DNA of 64,000 nucleotides. Source: Actinomycetes bacterium. Its GTDB lineage: Bacteria > Actinomycetota > Actinomycetes > Actinomycetales > Cellulomonadaceae. The DNA is taken from assembly GCA_021778635.1 (NCBI GenBank), contig JAJYCD010000003.1, positions 22,036-86,035 of the forward strand, read 5' to 3'. Position numbers and translations under genes: made by a program. Each line of letters begins with the position of its first letter. Position 1 is the first letter of the stretch. The notes beneath the pieces were generated by a model that saw only the letters and a program-made list of their open reading frames with translations, was not told where the DNA came from and searched no databases. Of this stretch, positions 17,424 through 25,385 are shown piece by piece.

Positions 17424-18289
17424 CTCGCGCCGCCTGCCTGGACGGTGACAGCGGTGGTCCCGGTGGTCTGCTGTCGCCGGCGCGGTGCGGAGAACCAGAC
17501 GGATCGGACGAACGTCGTGAGCACCGGAACGGTGTAGGCGACCCAGGCGATGGCCTGCAGCCAGCTGGTCTTCGGCGAGAAGCTCAGTACCCCCGAGAGG
17601 AGCGAGCCGTACCAGCTCGCCGCGGGGACGACGGCCGAGGCGTCGAACGCCAGCGCGTGCTCGCCGGGCAGGAGGCCCGCCTCCTGGAGGTCGTGCACGC
17701 CGTGTGCGAGGACGCCTGCCGCGACGACGACGAGGAAGACCCCGGTCCACGCGAAGAAGATCCGGAGGTCGAGACGGAGAGCACCACGGTAGATGAGCCA
17801 CCCGAGGACGAGAGCGGTGCCCAGGCCGAGAGCCGCCCCGACGAGCGGCTCGGCGGTCGAGCCGGCTGCCGAGGCTGCGGCCCAGAGGAACAGGGCGGTC
17901 TCGAGACCTTCGCGTCCGACCGCGAGCAGAGCGACGACCAGCACCGCGACGGGTCCCGCCGCGAGCGCGCCGTCGAGCCGACCCTGGAGATCCGCCCGGA
18001 GGTGGCGCGCCGTGCGGCCCATCCAGAAGATCATCCAGGTGACCAGGCCCACGGAGGCGATCGAGAGGAACCCGCCGATCGCCTCCTGCGCGGCGAGGTC
18101 GAGGTCGCGTGGCCCGAACGTGAGGAGCGCCCCGAACCCGAGCGAGACCAGCGCCGCGGTGCCGACCCCCGCCCAGAGGTACCGGAGGGAGCCCCGCCGA
18201 CCGCTGGTGACGAGGTAGGCGACGAGGATCCCGACGACGAGGGCGGCTTCCAGGCCTTCGCGCAGGCCGATGAGGTAGTTGGCGAGCAT
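17420..18289 (-). CDS. efeU: Iron permease EfeU/FTR1 family
   Basis: Integral membrane iron permease of 289 aa, the family length, with seven expected helices. Both iron-binding RExxE motifs are intact: R10-EGL-E14 in helix 1 and R126-EGL-E130 in helix 4. Start ATG 18289 places the first motif ten residues in, as in other FTR1 proteins; an upstream ATG at 18436 would add 49 unrelated residues across the regulatory region. An IdeR/DtxR-type box lies 66 bases upstream, predicting repression by iron. Its usual partners EfeO and EfeB follow only as fragments, so how ferric or ferrous iron reaches it is open. Confidence 0.9.
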   Translation of the reverse strand: MLANYLIGLREGLEAALVVGILVAYLVTSGRRGSLRYLWAGVGTAALVSLGFGALLTFGPRDLDLAAQEAIGGFLSIASVGLVTWMIFWMGRTARHLRADLQGRLDGALAAGPVAVLVVALLAVGREGLETALFLWAAASAAGSTAEPLVGAALGLGTALVLGWLIYRGALRLDLRIFFAWTGVFLVVVAAGVLAHGVHDLQEAGLLPGEHALAFDASAVVPAASWYGSLLSGVLSFSPKTSWLQAIAWVAYTVPVLTTFVRSVWFSAPRRRQQTTGTTAVTVQAGGAR

Positions 18290-18354
18290 CGCAGCTTCCG
18301 TTGGTCGACGACGGTGGCTCGACTCCGCTCCCGACGAGGACGACGTCTGGAAAG

Positions 18355-18373
18355 GAAGGTAAGCCTTACCTAA
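18355..18373 (-). promoter_or_regulatory. IdeR/DtxR-type iron box upstream of efeU
   Basis: The 19 bases at 18355-18373 contain the palindromic arms GGTAA (18358-18362) and TTACC (18366-18370) and match the DtxR/IdeR consensus TTAGGTTAGGCTAACCTAA at 15 of 19 positions by my count. It is also one of the few AT-richer stretches here. It lies between the Nudix gene and efeU; only efeU reads away from it. Iron-dependent repression is inferred. Confidence 0.75.
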
Positions 18374-18454
18374 CAAAGCGACCCTACAGCACGGGTGAGC
18401 ACCGATGCGCGGACCTGCTGTCGCGCCGTGTGACACCGGTCGCCCGGGCTGCGC

Positions 18455-19024
18455 TCAGCGGGAGCGGTCGCCGGGCCCCTGTGCGCGTCCCGAGTCCCGA
18501 CCCGCGGGGTCGAGCCTCGCGAGGAGTCCGGGCCAGGCGGCCGCGAAGGCCGGCAGCAGAGGCAGGCCGGCCACGTCGTCGCGACCGACCCAGGCGATCT
18601 CCAGGCTCTCGGCGTCGGTGGGCCGTGGCGTCACGGCACCGGCGACCTCGGCGAGCACCGTCGTGTAGCTCCACGGACCGTGGTCGAGCACGTGCTCGCC
18701 GAGCACGCGGACGGCGGCGTCGTCGATGCCCGCCTCCTCGGCGGCCTCACGCAGGGCGGCCTGGAGGACGGACTCGTCAGGACCGCGCGCGCCGCCGGGG
18801 ATGCCCCAAGTCCCGCCCTGGTCGCTCCAGAGCGCTCGGTGCTGCAGCACCACGGCCTCGACCCGCCCGGCCGCGTCACGGCGCGCGAGCAGCAGCCCGG
18901 CGGCGCCGTGCACGCCCCAGTGCCGGCGACCGCAGGTACAGGTCACCCAGCCGTCGCCCGGGTGCGGAGGGCGCATCGGCGGGCGGGGGGCGGAAGGGAG
19001 GTCACCCTCCTGGGAACGCGGCAT
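18455..19024 (-). CDS. Nudix hydrolase
   Basis: Hydrolase of a nucleoside-diphosphate-linked substrate, 189 aa. The Nudix box runs from about residue 77 (GGARGPDESVLQAALREAAE, then EAGI) and is complete, with the catalytic REAAEE Glu residues. The N-terminal VTCTCGRRHWG is a frequent feature of an actinobacterial subgroup; the two Cys and a His may bind metal. Start ATG 19024 is chosen because the frame upstream is Arg-rich filler. The substrate cannot be read from sequence. It is monocistronic between efeU and the biotin carboxylase gene. Confidence 0.85.
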   Translation of the reverse strand: MPRSQEGDLPSAPRPPMRPPHPGDGWVTCTCGRRHWGVHGAAGLLLARRDAAGRVEAVVLQHRALWSDQGGTWGIPGGARGPDESVLQAALREAAEEAGIDDAAVRVLGEHVLDHGPWSYTTVLAEVAGAVTPRPTDAESLEIAWVGRDDVAGLPLLPAFAAAWPGLLARLDPAGRDSGRAQGPGDRSR

Positions 19025-19060
19025 GCCACGAGACTGCCACGCTCGACGCTGCCTCCCCAG

Positions 19061-19103
19061 CGGCCGCGCGAGGGCGATCGGCGGCGCGCCGCACTCGCGG
19101 CCG
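19061..19103 (-). terminator. Possible terminator of the biotin carboxylase gene
   Basis: The arms 19061-19068 and 19096-19103 are 8-bp inverted repeats extended by partial pairing, with an inner GC palindrome around 19081-19093. It begins about 25 bases downstream of the minus-strand stop at 19129. No T tract is seen. Confidence 0.35.
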
Positions 19104-19128
19104 GAGCGGAGCGCCGCACGCACCGTCC

Positions 19129-20913
19129 TCAGTCGAGGATCTCGCAGATGGTCGTGCCTGCGCTGATGCTCGCGCCGACGGACGCAGCGAGCCCGCGCAC
19201 GGTACCGGACCGGTGAGCCACGAGCGGCTGCTCCATCTTCATGGCTTCGAGCACGACGACGAGGTCGCCCTCGATCACGGCCGCACCGTCTTCGACGGCG
19301 ACCTTCACGATGGTCCCCTGCATCGGAGAGGTCAGCCCTGTGCCGTGGGAGGCGCTCAGGCGCGTCGTCGCGCGCCGCACGGGCCGACGCACGGCCGTGC
19401 CCGACCTGCCGCGTCCGCCGCCGAGAGACAGACCGGCCGGGATCACGACCTCGAGCCGCTTGCCGCCGACCTCGACGACGACCCGTTCCATCGCACCCGG
19501 CTCCTCGACGTCCGGGGCGCTCGTCGGTGCGTCGGCCGTCAGCGCGGCGAGCCTGTCGGCGAACTCCGTCTCGATCCACAGCGTGTGCACCCGGAACGGC
19601 TCGTCGGGATCGGCCGGGACGAACGCGTCGTGGTCCATCACCGCCCGGTGGAACGGGATGACGGTCGGGATCCCCGACACCTCGAGCTCGGCGAGGGCGC
19701 GTCGGGCTCGTTCCGCGGCCTGGGTGCGCGTCGCACCCGTGACGACGAGCTTCGCGATCATGGAGTCGAACGCGCCCGACACGGTGTCGCCCTCGACGAC
19801 GCCCGAGTCGACGCGCACCCCCGGTCCGGAGGGCAGGGTCAGCGTCGTGATGCGGCCCGGAGCCGGCAGGAACCCGGCGGACGGGTCCTCGCCGTTGATG
19901 CGGAACTCGAACGAGTGGCCGCGCGTCTCGACGTGGTCGTACCCGAGCCGTTCGCCCGACGCGATGCGGAGCTGCTCACGGACGAGGTCGATGCCGCTGA
20001 CCTCCTCGGTGACCGGGTGCTCGACCTGGATCCGCGTGTTGACCTCGAGGAACGAGATCGTGCCGTCGGAGCCCACCAGGAACTCGCACGTCCCGGCGCC
20101 GACGTAGCCCGCCTCGCGCAGGATCGCGATCGACGACGCCACGAGCTCGGCGTTCTGCGCCTCGGACAGGAAGGGTGCCGGCGCCTCCTCGACGAGCTTC
20201 TGGTGGCGCCGCTGCAGCGAGCAGTCGCGCGTCGACACCACGACCACCGTGCCGTGCATGTCTGCGAGGCACTGCGTCTCGACGTGCCGCGGCCGGTCGA
20301 GGTACCTCTCGACGAAGCACTCCCCACGGCCGAACGCCGCAACTGCCTCGCGAACCGCCGAGTCGAACTGCCCGTCGATCTCCTCGATCGTGCGCGCGAC
20401 GCGCAGACCTCGGCCACCGCCGCCGAAGGCGGCCTTGATCGCGACCGGCAGCCCGTGCGCCGCGGCGAAGGCGTGGATCTCGCGCGCATCGGCGACCGGG
20501 TCCGGGGTCCCGGGGACGAGCGGCGCGCCCGCGCGCTGAGCGATGTGGCGCGCGCTCACCTTGTCGCCGAGCGCCTCGATCGCCGACGGCGGTGGACCGA
20601 TCCACACGAGCCCGGCGTCGATCACGGCCTGCGCGAACGAGGCGTTCTCGGCGAGGAACCCGTATCCCGGGTGCACCGCGTCCGCCCCCGACCGGCGCGC
20701 GACGTCGAGCAGCTTGTCGATGTCGAGGTACGTCTCGGCGGCTCGGGCGCCGTTGAGGGCGTACCCCTCGTCCGCGAGGGTGACGTGCAGGGACTCACGG
20801 TCGGAGTCGGCGTACACGGCGACCGAGGCGATGCGGGCGTCGCGGCACGCACGGGCGATGCGGACGGCGATCTCACCACGGTTCGCGATGAGGACCTTCG
20901 AGATGACGGGCAC
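19129..20913 (-). CDS. Acyl-CoA carboxylase alpha subunit (biotin carboxylase + BCCP)
   Basis: Biotin-dependent carboxylase alpha chain, 594 aa, GTG start ([20 protein letters not shown]). Residues about 1-450 are biotin carboxylase with the ATP-grasp glycine loop [12 protein letters not shown] and the biotin carboxylase signature around [14 protein letters not shown]. The last ~80 residues form a biotinyl domain with LEAMKMEQP, whose Lys is biotinylated, presumably by BirA encoded at 27.2 kb. Together with the beta (25.4 kb) and epsilon (24.5 kb) chains it would make an actinobacterial acetyl-/propionyl-CoA carboxylase supplying malonyl- or methylmalonyl-CoA. Confidence 0.93.
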   Translation of the reverse strand: MPVISKVLIANRGEIAVRIARACRDARIASVAVYADSDRESLHVTLADEGYALNGARAAETYLDIDKLLDVARRSGADAVHPGYGFLAENASFAQAVIDAGLVWIGPPPSAIEALGDKVSARHIAQRAGAPLVPGTPDPVADAREIHAFAAAHGLPVAIKAAFGGGGRGLRVARTIEEIDGQFDSAVREAVAAFGRGECFVERYLDRPRHVETQCLADMHGTVVVVSTRDCSLQRRHQKLVEEAPAPFLSEAQNAELVASSIAILREAGYVGAGTCEFLVGSDGTISFLEVNTRIQVEHPVTEEVSGIDLVREQLRIASGERLGYDHVETRGHSFEFRINGEDPSAGFLPAPGRITTLTLPSGPGVRVDSGVVEGDTVSGAFDSMIAKLVVTGATRTQAAERARRALAELEVSGIPTVIPFHRAVMDHDAFVPADPDEPFRVHTLWIETEFADRLAALTADAPTSAPDVEEPGAMERVVVEVGGKRLEVVIPAGLSLGGGRGRSGTAVRRPVRRATTRLSASHGTGLTSPMQGTIVKVAVEDGAAVIEGDLVVVLEAMKMEQPLVAHRSGTVRGLAASVGASISAGTTICEILD

Positions 20914-21180
20914 GGCTCACCGTAACGCGACGAGGTAGGCCGATCACCCTCGACGCCGGGCGCGCGGACAAGATTGGGGGAGTGCCCAAGCGCGTGTGGC
21001 GAGACTTGGAGGAACCCCACAGTCTCGGACGGCCTGAGGTGAGTCGTGCGGCGCGATGTTGTTCTCGACCGACAAAGCCTGACCTGGGGTCGAGACACGT
21101 CGACGACGAATGGCACGGGCGCGCCGGACGTCGACGGCGGCCGGCCGCCCTGCTCGCGGAGCGTCGCCGTCGTTCCGTGC

Positions 21181-21220
21181 GGACCTCTGGACCGCGCGCG
21201 GTCACGCCGTCCAGAGGTCC
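21181..21220 (-). terminator. Terminator hairpin containing the maf stop codon
   Basis: The arms 21181-21192 and 21209-21220 are perfect 12-bp inverted repeats around a 16-base loop that contains the maf TGA; the upstream arm encodes the last residues of Maf. Within 20914-21180, the region upstream of the biotin carboxylase gene, I see no gene; it presumably holds that gene's promoter. Confidence 0.6.
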
Positions 21221-21909
21221 GTGATCGCGATGCCGATCTCGCCGAGCAGCTCCCGGAGCAACGGCAGGCTCAGCCCGACGACGCCGTGGTGGTCTCCTTC
21301 GATGCCCGTGATGAACGCGCCGCCGAGCCCGTCGATGGTGAACGCGCCCGCGACCGCGAGCGGCTCGCCGGTGCCGACGTACGCGTGGATCTCGGCGTCG
21401 GAGAGGTTCGCGAAGTGGACGGTCGTGGACGAGGTCGCTCCGAGCGTGCCGCGCGTCCCGCCGGCCGCGACGGAGCGGTCGTCGATCAGCCAGTGACCGG
21501 TGTGCAGGACGCCGGTTCGTCCGCGCATCGCCTGCCAGCGGGCGACGGCGTCGGCCGCGTCCCGCGGCTTACCGAGGATGGCGCCGTCCATCTCGAGCAT
21601 CGAGTCGCAGCCGAGAAGGATCGCCCCGGTGCACTCGTCGTCTGCCTCGAGGATCTGCTCGCCGTGGCTCGCCGCGGACCCGCTGACCTCGAGCGAGCCG
21701 TCGAACAGGCCGTGGGCGGTCGCCTCGACCTTGGCCTGGGCGAGGACCAGCACGGCGTCGGCCGGGTCGAGCTCCCCGAACCGGTCGCGCGCCGCCGCGA
21801 GGACGGCATCCTCGTCGACGCCCGAGACCGCGACGAGTGGATCGATGCCGGCGGAGACGAGCGTGGCGCGCCGCGCGGGGGAGGCCGAGGCCAGCAGCAG
21901 TCGGGTCAC
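21202..21909 (-). CDS. maf: Maf-family nucleotide pyrophosphatase
   Basis: House-cleaning nucleoside triphosphate pyrophosphatase, 235 aa from GTG 21909 (VTRLLLASASPARR), where the family's N-terminal SxSPRR-like motif starts. Other motifs: ILLGCDSMLEMDGAILGKP (the D of GADT-like motif and following Lys-Pro), and EGDHHGVVGLSLPLL at the C-terminus. In Maf proteins these bind the triphosphate and metal and hydrolyse dTTP/UTP or modified nucleotides. Maf is often linked to acyl-CoA carboxylase genes in actinobacteria, as here. An upstream in-frame ATG at 22005 would overlap the VKOR gene start. Confidence 0.9.
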   Translation of the reverse strand: MTRLLLASASPARRATLVSAGIDPLVAVSGVDEDAVLAAARDRFGELDPADAVLVLAQAKVEATAHGLFDGSLEVSGSAASHGEQILEADDECTGAILLGCDSMLEMDGAILGKPRDAADAVARWQAMRGRTGVLHTGHWLIDDRSVAAGGTRGTLGATSSTTVHFANLSDAEIHAYVGTGEPLAVAGAFTIDGLGGAFITGIEGDHHGVVGLSLPLLRELLGEIGIAITDLWTA

Positions 21910-21980
21910 GAGCAGCGAGGGTACGCGGCCGACGCGAGACTCTGCTCGCATGTCCGCCGTCCCAGAGGCCAGAATGAGGC

Positions 21981-22664
21981 ATGCCCAACGCGAGCCGTGC
22001 CTCACAGCGCCCCGTCGAGCCTGCCGATCCGGATCGCCGGTCCGCGCAGGACGAGATCGATCTTCCGTCAGGCTGGCGCCACTCGAACGGCTGGATCTTC
22101 GGGGTGATGCTGGTCGCCGCAGCGTTGAGCCTGCTCGGGTCGTTCGTCCTGTCCAACGACGCGGTGATCCTTGCTGGGAACAAGAACGCGGCGCTGACCT
22201 GCAACGTGAACGCGGTGATCTCGTGCGGCACGGTCGGGAACTCCTGGCAGGCCGCGTTGCTCGGCTTCCCGAACGCGTTCCTCGGCGTGGCCTTCGCTCC
22301 GGTCGTGATGACCATCGCGGTGGCCGGTATGGCTGGCGTGCGGTTCCCGCGGTGGTTCATGCTCGGGGCGCAGCTCATGTACACGATCGCCCTCGGGTTC
22401 GCCTACTGGCTGTTCTCCCAGTCGATGTTCGTGATCGGCGCCCTGTGCCCGTGGTGCCTGCTCGTGATGCTCGCGACGACCGTCTCGTTCGCGACGCTCC
22501 TGCACGCGAACGTCCTGCAGGACAACCTGTACCTGCCGCGCCGGCTGCAGCGTCGACTCCTGGAGATCGTGCGGAGCGACGTCGACGCGTACCTGCTCGT
22601 GACCTGGATCGTGCTGCTGGCCGCCTCGATCGTGCTCAAGTACGGGAGCCGGTTGCTGGCCTGA
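21981..22664 (+). CDS. Vitamin K epoxide reductase (VKOR) family membrane protein
   Basis: Membrane protein of 227 aa with four to five helices that re-oxidises periplasmic disulfide-forming partners and passes electrons to quinone. Four conserved Cys are present: C74 and C82 in the loop (LTCNVNAVISCG) and the active-site C156-PW-C159. A 35-residue hydrophilic N-terminus precedes helix 1. There is no fused thioredoxin domain and no DsbA gene in the window, so the partner is elsewhere. Its TGA directly abuts the stop of the convergent DUF885 gene. Confidence 0.9.
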   Translation: MPNASRASQRPVEPADPDRRSAQDEIDLPSGWRHSNGWIFGVMLVAAALSLLGSFVLSNDAVILAGNKNAALTCNVNAVISCGTVGNSWQAALLGFPNAFLGVAFAPVVMTIAVAGMAGVRFPRWFMLGAQLMYTIALGFAYWLFSQSMFVIGALCPWCLLVMLATTVSFATLLHANVLQDNLYLPRRLQRRLLEIVRSDVDAYLLVTWIVLLAASIVLKYGSRLLA

Positions 22665-24461
22665 TCAGCTCAACGCGCTCGCCAGCACGTCCAGCCCGAC
22701 CGAGCCGAGGTCGAGGGCGCGGGCGTGGAACGCCCGCAGGTCGAACACGTCCCCGCGCTCGCGTGCGGCGCGTGCGGCGCGGTCGCGCGCCTGCTCCCAG
22801 AGCCGCTGCCCGACCTTGTACGACGGTGCCTGGCCGGGCCAGCCCAGATACCGGTTGAGCTCGTAGCGGAGGACCTCCTCCGACATGGCCGCGTTGCCCC
22901 GCAGGAACTCCCACGCCGCCACGGCGTCCCAGCGACCGCCCCCACCGAGCTGCGCCGGGACCGGCAGCCCGAGATGGACGCCGATGTCGAGGACGACACG
23001 CGCGGCTCGGAGTCGCTGGCCGTCGAGCATCCCGAGGCGGTCTCCGGGGTCGTCGAGGAACCCGAGATCGGCCATGAGTCGCTCCGCGTAGAGCGCCCAC
23101 CCCTCGCCGTGACCCGACACCCAGCACCCGAGCCGGCGCCATCGGTTCAGCGTGTCCCGGCGGAAGACCGCCTGCCCGAACTGCAGGTGGTGACCCGGGA
23201 CGCCCTCGTGGTACACGGTCGTCTTCTCGCGCCACGTGCTGAACTCGTCCACGCCGCTCGGCACGGACCACCACATCCGGCCCGGGCGCGAGAAGTCGTC
23301 GCTCGGCGGGGTGTAGTAGATGCCGCCGGAGTGCGTCGGTGCGATGCAGGCCTCGAGGGTGCGGACCGGTGCCGGGATGTCGACGTGCACGCCGTCCAGT
23401 GCCGCGATCGCCGTATCCGCGGTGTCCTGCATCCAGGCCTGCAGCGCCCGCGTCCCGTGCAGCTGGCGGCCCGGGTCGGCGTCGAGGAGCGCCACGGCCT
23501 CGGCCACGGTCGCGCCGGGGCCCGCGATCTGCCGGGACACCTCCTCCTGTTCCGCGACGATGCGGGCGAGCTCGTCGAGACCCCAGGCGTAGGTCTCCTC
23601 GAGGTCGACGGTGGCACCGAGGAAGTACCGCGACCAGAGCGCATACCGCTCCCGACCGACGCCGTCGTCCTCGGGGGCGAGCGGGGCGAGCTCGTCGTGC
23701 AGGAACGCGGCGAGCGTCCCGTACGCCTCGCGCGCCACCCGGGCACCGAGCTCGAGCTCGCGGCGGACGAGGGAGCACGTCGCGGACTCGTCAAGAGCGC
23801 GGGCGGCCGCGCGGCTGGACGCGAGCGAGGTGAAGAACGACCGGTCGGGGTCCGCGAGCTCGGCAGCCTCGGCGGCGACCTCCCGGACCTGGCGGATCGC
23901 GGCCACCCGCCCCTGCCGCGCGGACGCGCGCAACGACTCGCAGTACCCCGCGACCGCGCGCGGGAGCGTGTGCAGTCGCTCCGCGATCGTCGACCAGTCG
24001 TCCGTGGATCCCGTCGGCATCAGGTCGAAGACGTCGCGCAGCGCCTGCGCCGGCGAGGCGATCACGTTGAGCGACGCGAGCTGCTCGCCGGCGTCCGCGA
24101 GCTCGAGCTCGAGGCCGAGGCGTTCCTGCATCGCTGCGCGGGTCACCCGGTCCGTCGCGTCACGAGGTTCCTCGGTCGACAGCGTCGTGAGCACGGCACG
24201 CGCCGCGTCGAACCGGGCGGCGAACCCCTCCGGCGACAGATCGGTCATCTCGTGGTCGTGACCGGGGATGCCCATCGCGGTGGCCTGGAGCGGGTCGAGT
24301 CGGGCGACCGTCGCCACGTAGGCGTCGGCGATCGTGTCGATGCGCGTGGGCCGTCGGATGACGGTGTCGTCCCCGCCGGCGGAGGGGGGCTCGCGCACCG
24401 GCCCGACGGAGGCACCCCCGGGAGCGACACCGAGCGGGTGACGAGGCGACGTCGAGCTCAT
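22665..24461 (-). CDS. DUF885 family protein, putative metallopeptidase
   Basis: 598-aa protein of the DUF885 family, members of which are zinc-dependent peptidase-like proteins. The family's HExxPGHH-type motif is present as HEGVPGHHLQFG in the middle of the C-terminal half; SGHGEGWALYAE follows and supplies the conserved Glu region. The first 40 residues are a low-complexity Pro/Gly-rich leader with no hydrophobic core, so it is predicted cytoplasmic. ATG 24461 is used; ATG 24362-24365 region has no better start in frame. It is monocistronic and convergent with the VKOR gene. Its substrate is unknown. Confidence 0.88.
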   Translation of the reverse strand: MSSTSPRHPLGVAPGGASVGPVREPPSAGGDDTVIRRPTRIDTIADAYVATVARLDPLQATAMGIPGHDHEMTDLSPEGFAARFDAARAVLTTLSTEEPRDATDRVTRAAMQERLGLELELADAGEQLASLNVIASPAQALRDVFDLMPTGSTDDWSTIAERLHTLPRAVAGYCESLRASARQGRVAAIRQVREVAAEAAELADPDRSFFTSLASSRAAARALDESATCSLVRRELELGARVAREAYGTLAAFLHDELAPLAPEDDGVGRERYALWSRYFLGATVDLEETYAWGLDELARIVAEQEEVSRQIAGPGATVAEAVALLDADPGRQLHGTRALQAWMQDTADTAIAALDGVHVDIPAPVRTLEACIAPTHSGGIYYTPPSDDFSRPGRMWWSVPSGVDEFSTWREKTTVYHEGVPGHHLQFGQAVFRRDTLNRWRRLGCWVSGHGEGWALYAERLMADLGFLDDPGDRLGMLDGQRLRAARVVLDIGVHLGLPVPAQLGGGGRWDAVAAWEFLRGNAAMSEEVLRYELNRYLGWPGQAPSYKVGQRLWEQARDRAARAARERGDVFDLRAFHARALDLGSVGLDVLASALS

Positions 24462-24528
24462 CGAACGACCCTACCGCCGCCTCCGGCCGAGGCCGCGTGC
24501 GCGTCGGTCGTCCGCCGCTCGGGCCCCG

Positions 24529-24768
24529 TCAGTCGCGCAGACTCCACCGCCAGGTGTCGGAGCCATGCAACCCGACGGTGCCGGCCGTCCCTGCGCGGCG
24601 CAGCAGACGCGCGTGGTCGGCCCACGGGTTCGGCGACGTCGCGCGGGCCGCGTCGTCCCCGCCCGAGGTGGCCACGAGCCCGGCGACCAGTGCGGCGAGC
24701 TCGACGTCGTCGGGTGCTCCGCGCACGACCGACACGTGCACGAGCTCCTGGCCACGGTCCTCAGTCAC
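24529..24768 (-). CDS. accE: Acyl-CoA carboxylase epsilon subunit
   Basis: Small 79-aa protein that matches the actinobacterial AccE family: the N-terminal VHVSVVRGAPDDVELAALVA segment and the C-terminal aromatic-basic end (WADHARLLR ... WRWSLRD). AccE stabilises the alpha-beta carboxylase complex. The GTG start overlaps the stop of the upstream unknown gene (GTGA), so accD, the unknown gene and accE form one coupled operon. Rigid family features are few because the protein is short, but the context supports the call strongly. Confidence 0.85.
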   Translation of the reverse strand: MTEDRGQELVHVSVVRGAPDDVELAALVAGLVATSGGDDAARATSPNPWADHARLLRRAGTAGTVGLHGSDTWRWSLRD

Positions 24769-25385
24769 TCGTCGTCCTCGTCGTCGTCCTCGTCGTCCTC
24801 GAGATCGTCGAAGGGAGCCGGTCCGCCGCGGGTCGTCGCCCACTCGAGGACCTCGAACCCCGCGCCCGTGAGCTGTGCAACAAGGGCCTCGCCACCGGCG
24901 TCGAGGAGCTCGAGCACGGCATCCAGCGTCGATCCCGCCGGACCGGTCGTCGGGCTGACGACGAACCCGAGGCTGAACGTGTCCAGGTCGGTCTGCGGCC
25001 GCGGCGCGTCGGGATCGTTCTGGGCCCAGCGGTTCGTCCACGCGAGCGTCGTGAGGTCCGGGTGCAGGCCGAGCAGCCGGTGGATCTCGTCGTACAGGGC
25101 GCCGTTGAGCGCGCTGATGCGGTTCTCGAGCGCGAGCACGCGGGGGTCCTCGTCCGCGTCGTGCGCGTTGAACTCCGTCCGCACCCCGATCACGGTGTCG
25201 ATGTAGCCGTGGAGGGCAGTCGCCAGCTCCTCGACCGCGGCGTGCATGGTCGTCCCGTCGACCGGCGGCGTGCGGCCGATCGTGCTGTCGGAACGGTCGA
25301 GGTCGCGGTCGGGTATCCCGCTGCTGCCGCCCGGGCGATCGGTGCCGTCCGTGCCGTCGGTCCCGTGGTGCTGGTCGTGGGTCAC
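24765..25385 (-). CDS. Unrecognised protein with acidic tail between accD and accE
   Basis: 206 aa. Residues 1-45 are hydrophilic and low complexity ([15 protein letters not shown]). Residues about 46-190 look folded and soluble, with aromatic and helical stretches such as [15 protein letters not shown] and [20 protein letters not shown]. The last 15 residues are almost all Asp/Glu. No signal peptide, membrane segment or catalytic motif is evident. The GTG start overlaps the accD stop and the stop overlaps the accE start, so it is translated stoichiometrically with the carboxylase. A role in carboxylase assembly or regulation is a guess from position only. Confidence 0.75.
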   Translation of the reverse strand: MTHDQHHGTDGTDGTDRPGGSSGIPDRDLDRSDSTIGRTPPVDGTTMHAAVEELATALHGYIDTVIGVRTEFNAHDADEDPRVLALENRISALNGALYDEIHRLLGLHPDLTTLAWTNRWAQNDPDAPRPQTDLDTFSLGFVVSPTTGPAGSTLDAVLELLDAGGEALVAQLTGAGFEVLEWATTRGGPAPFDDLEDDEDDDEDDE

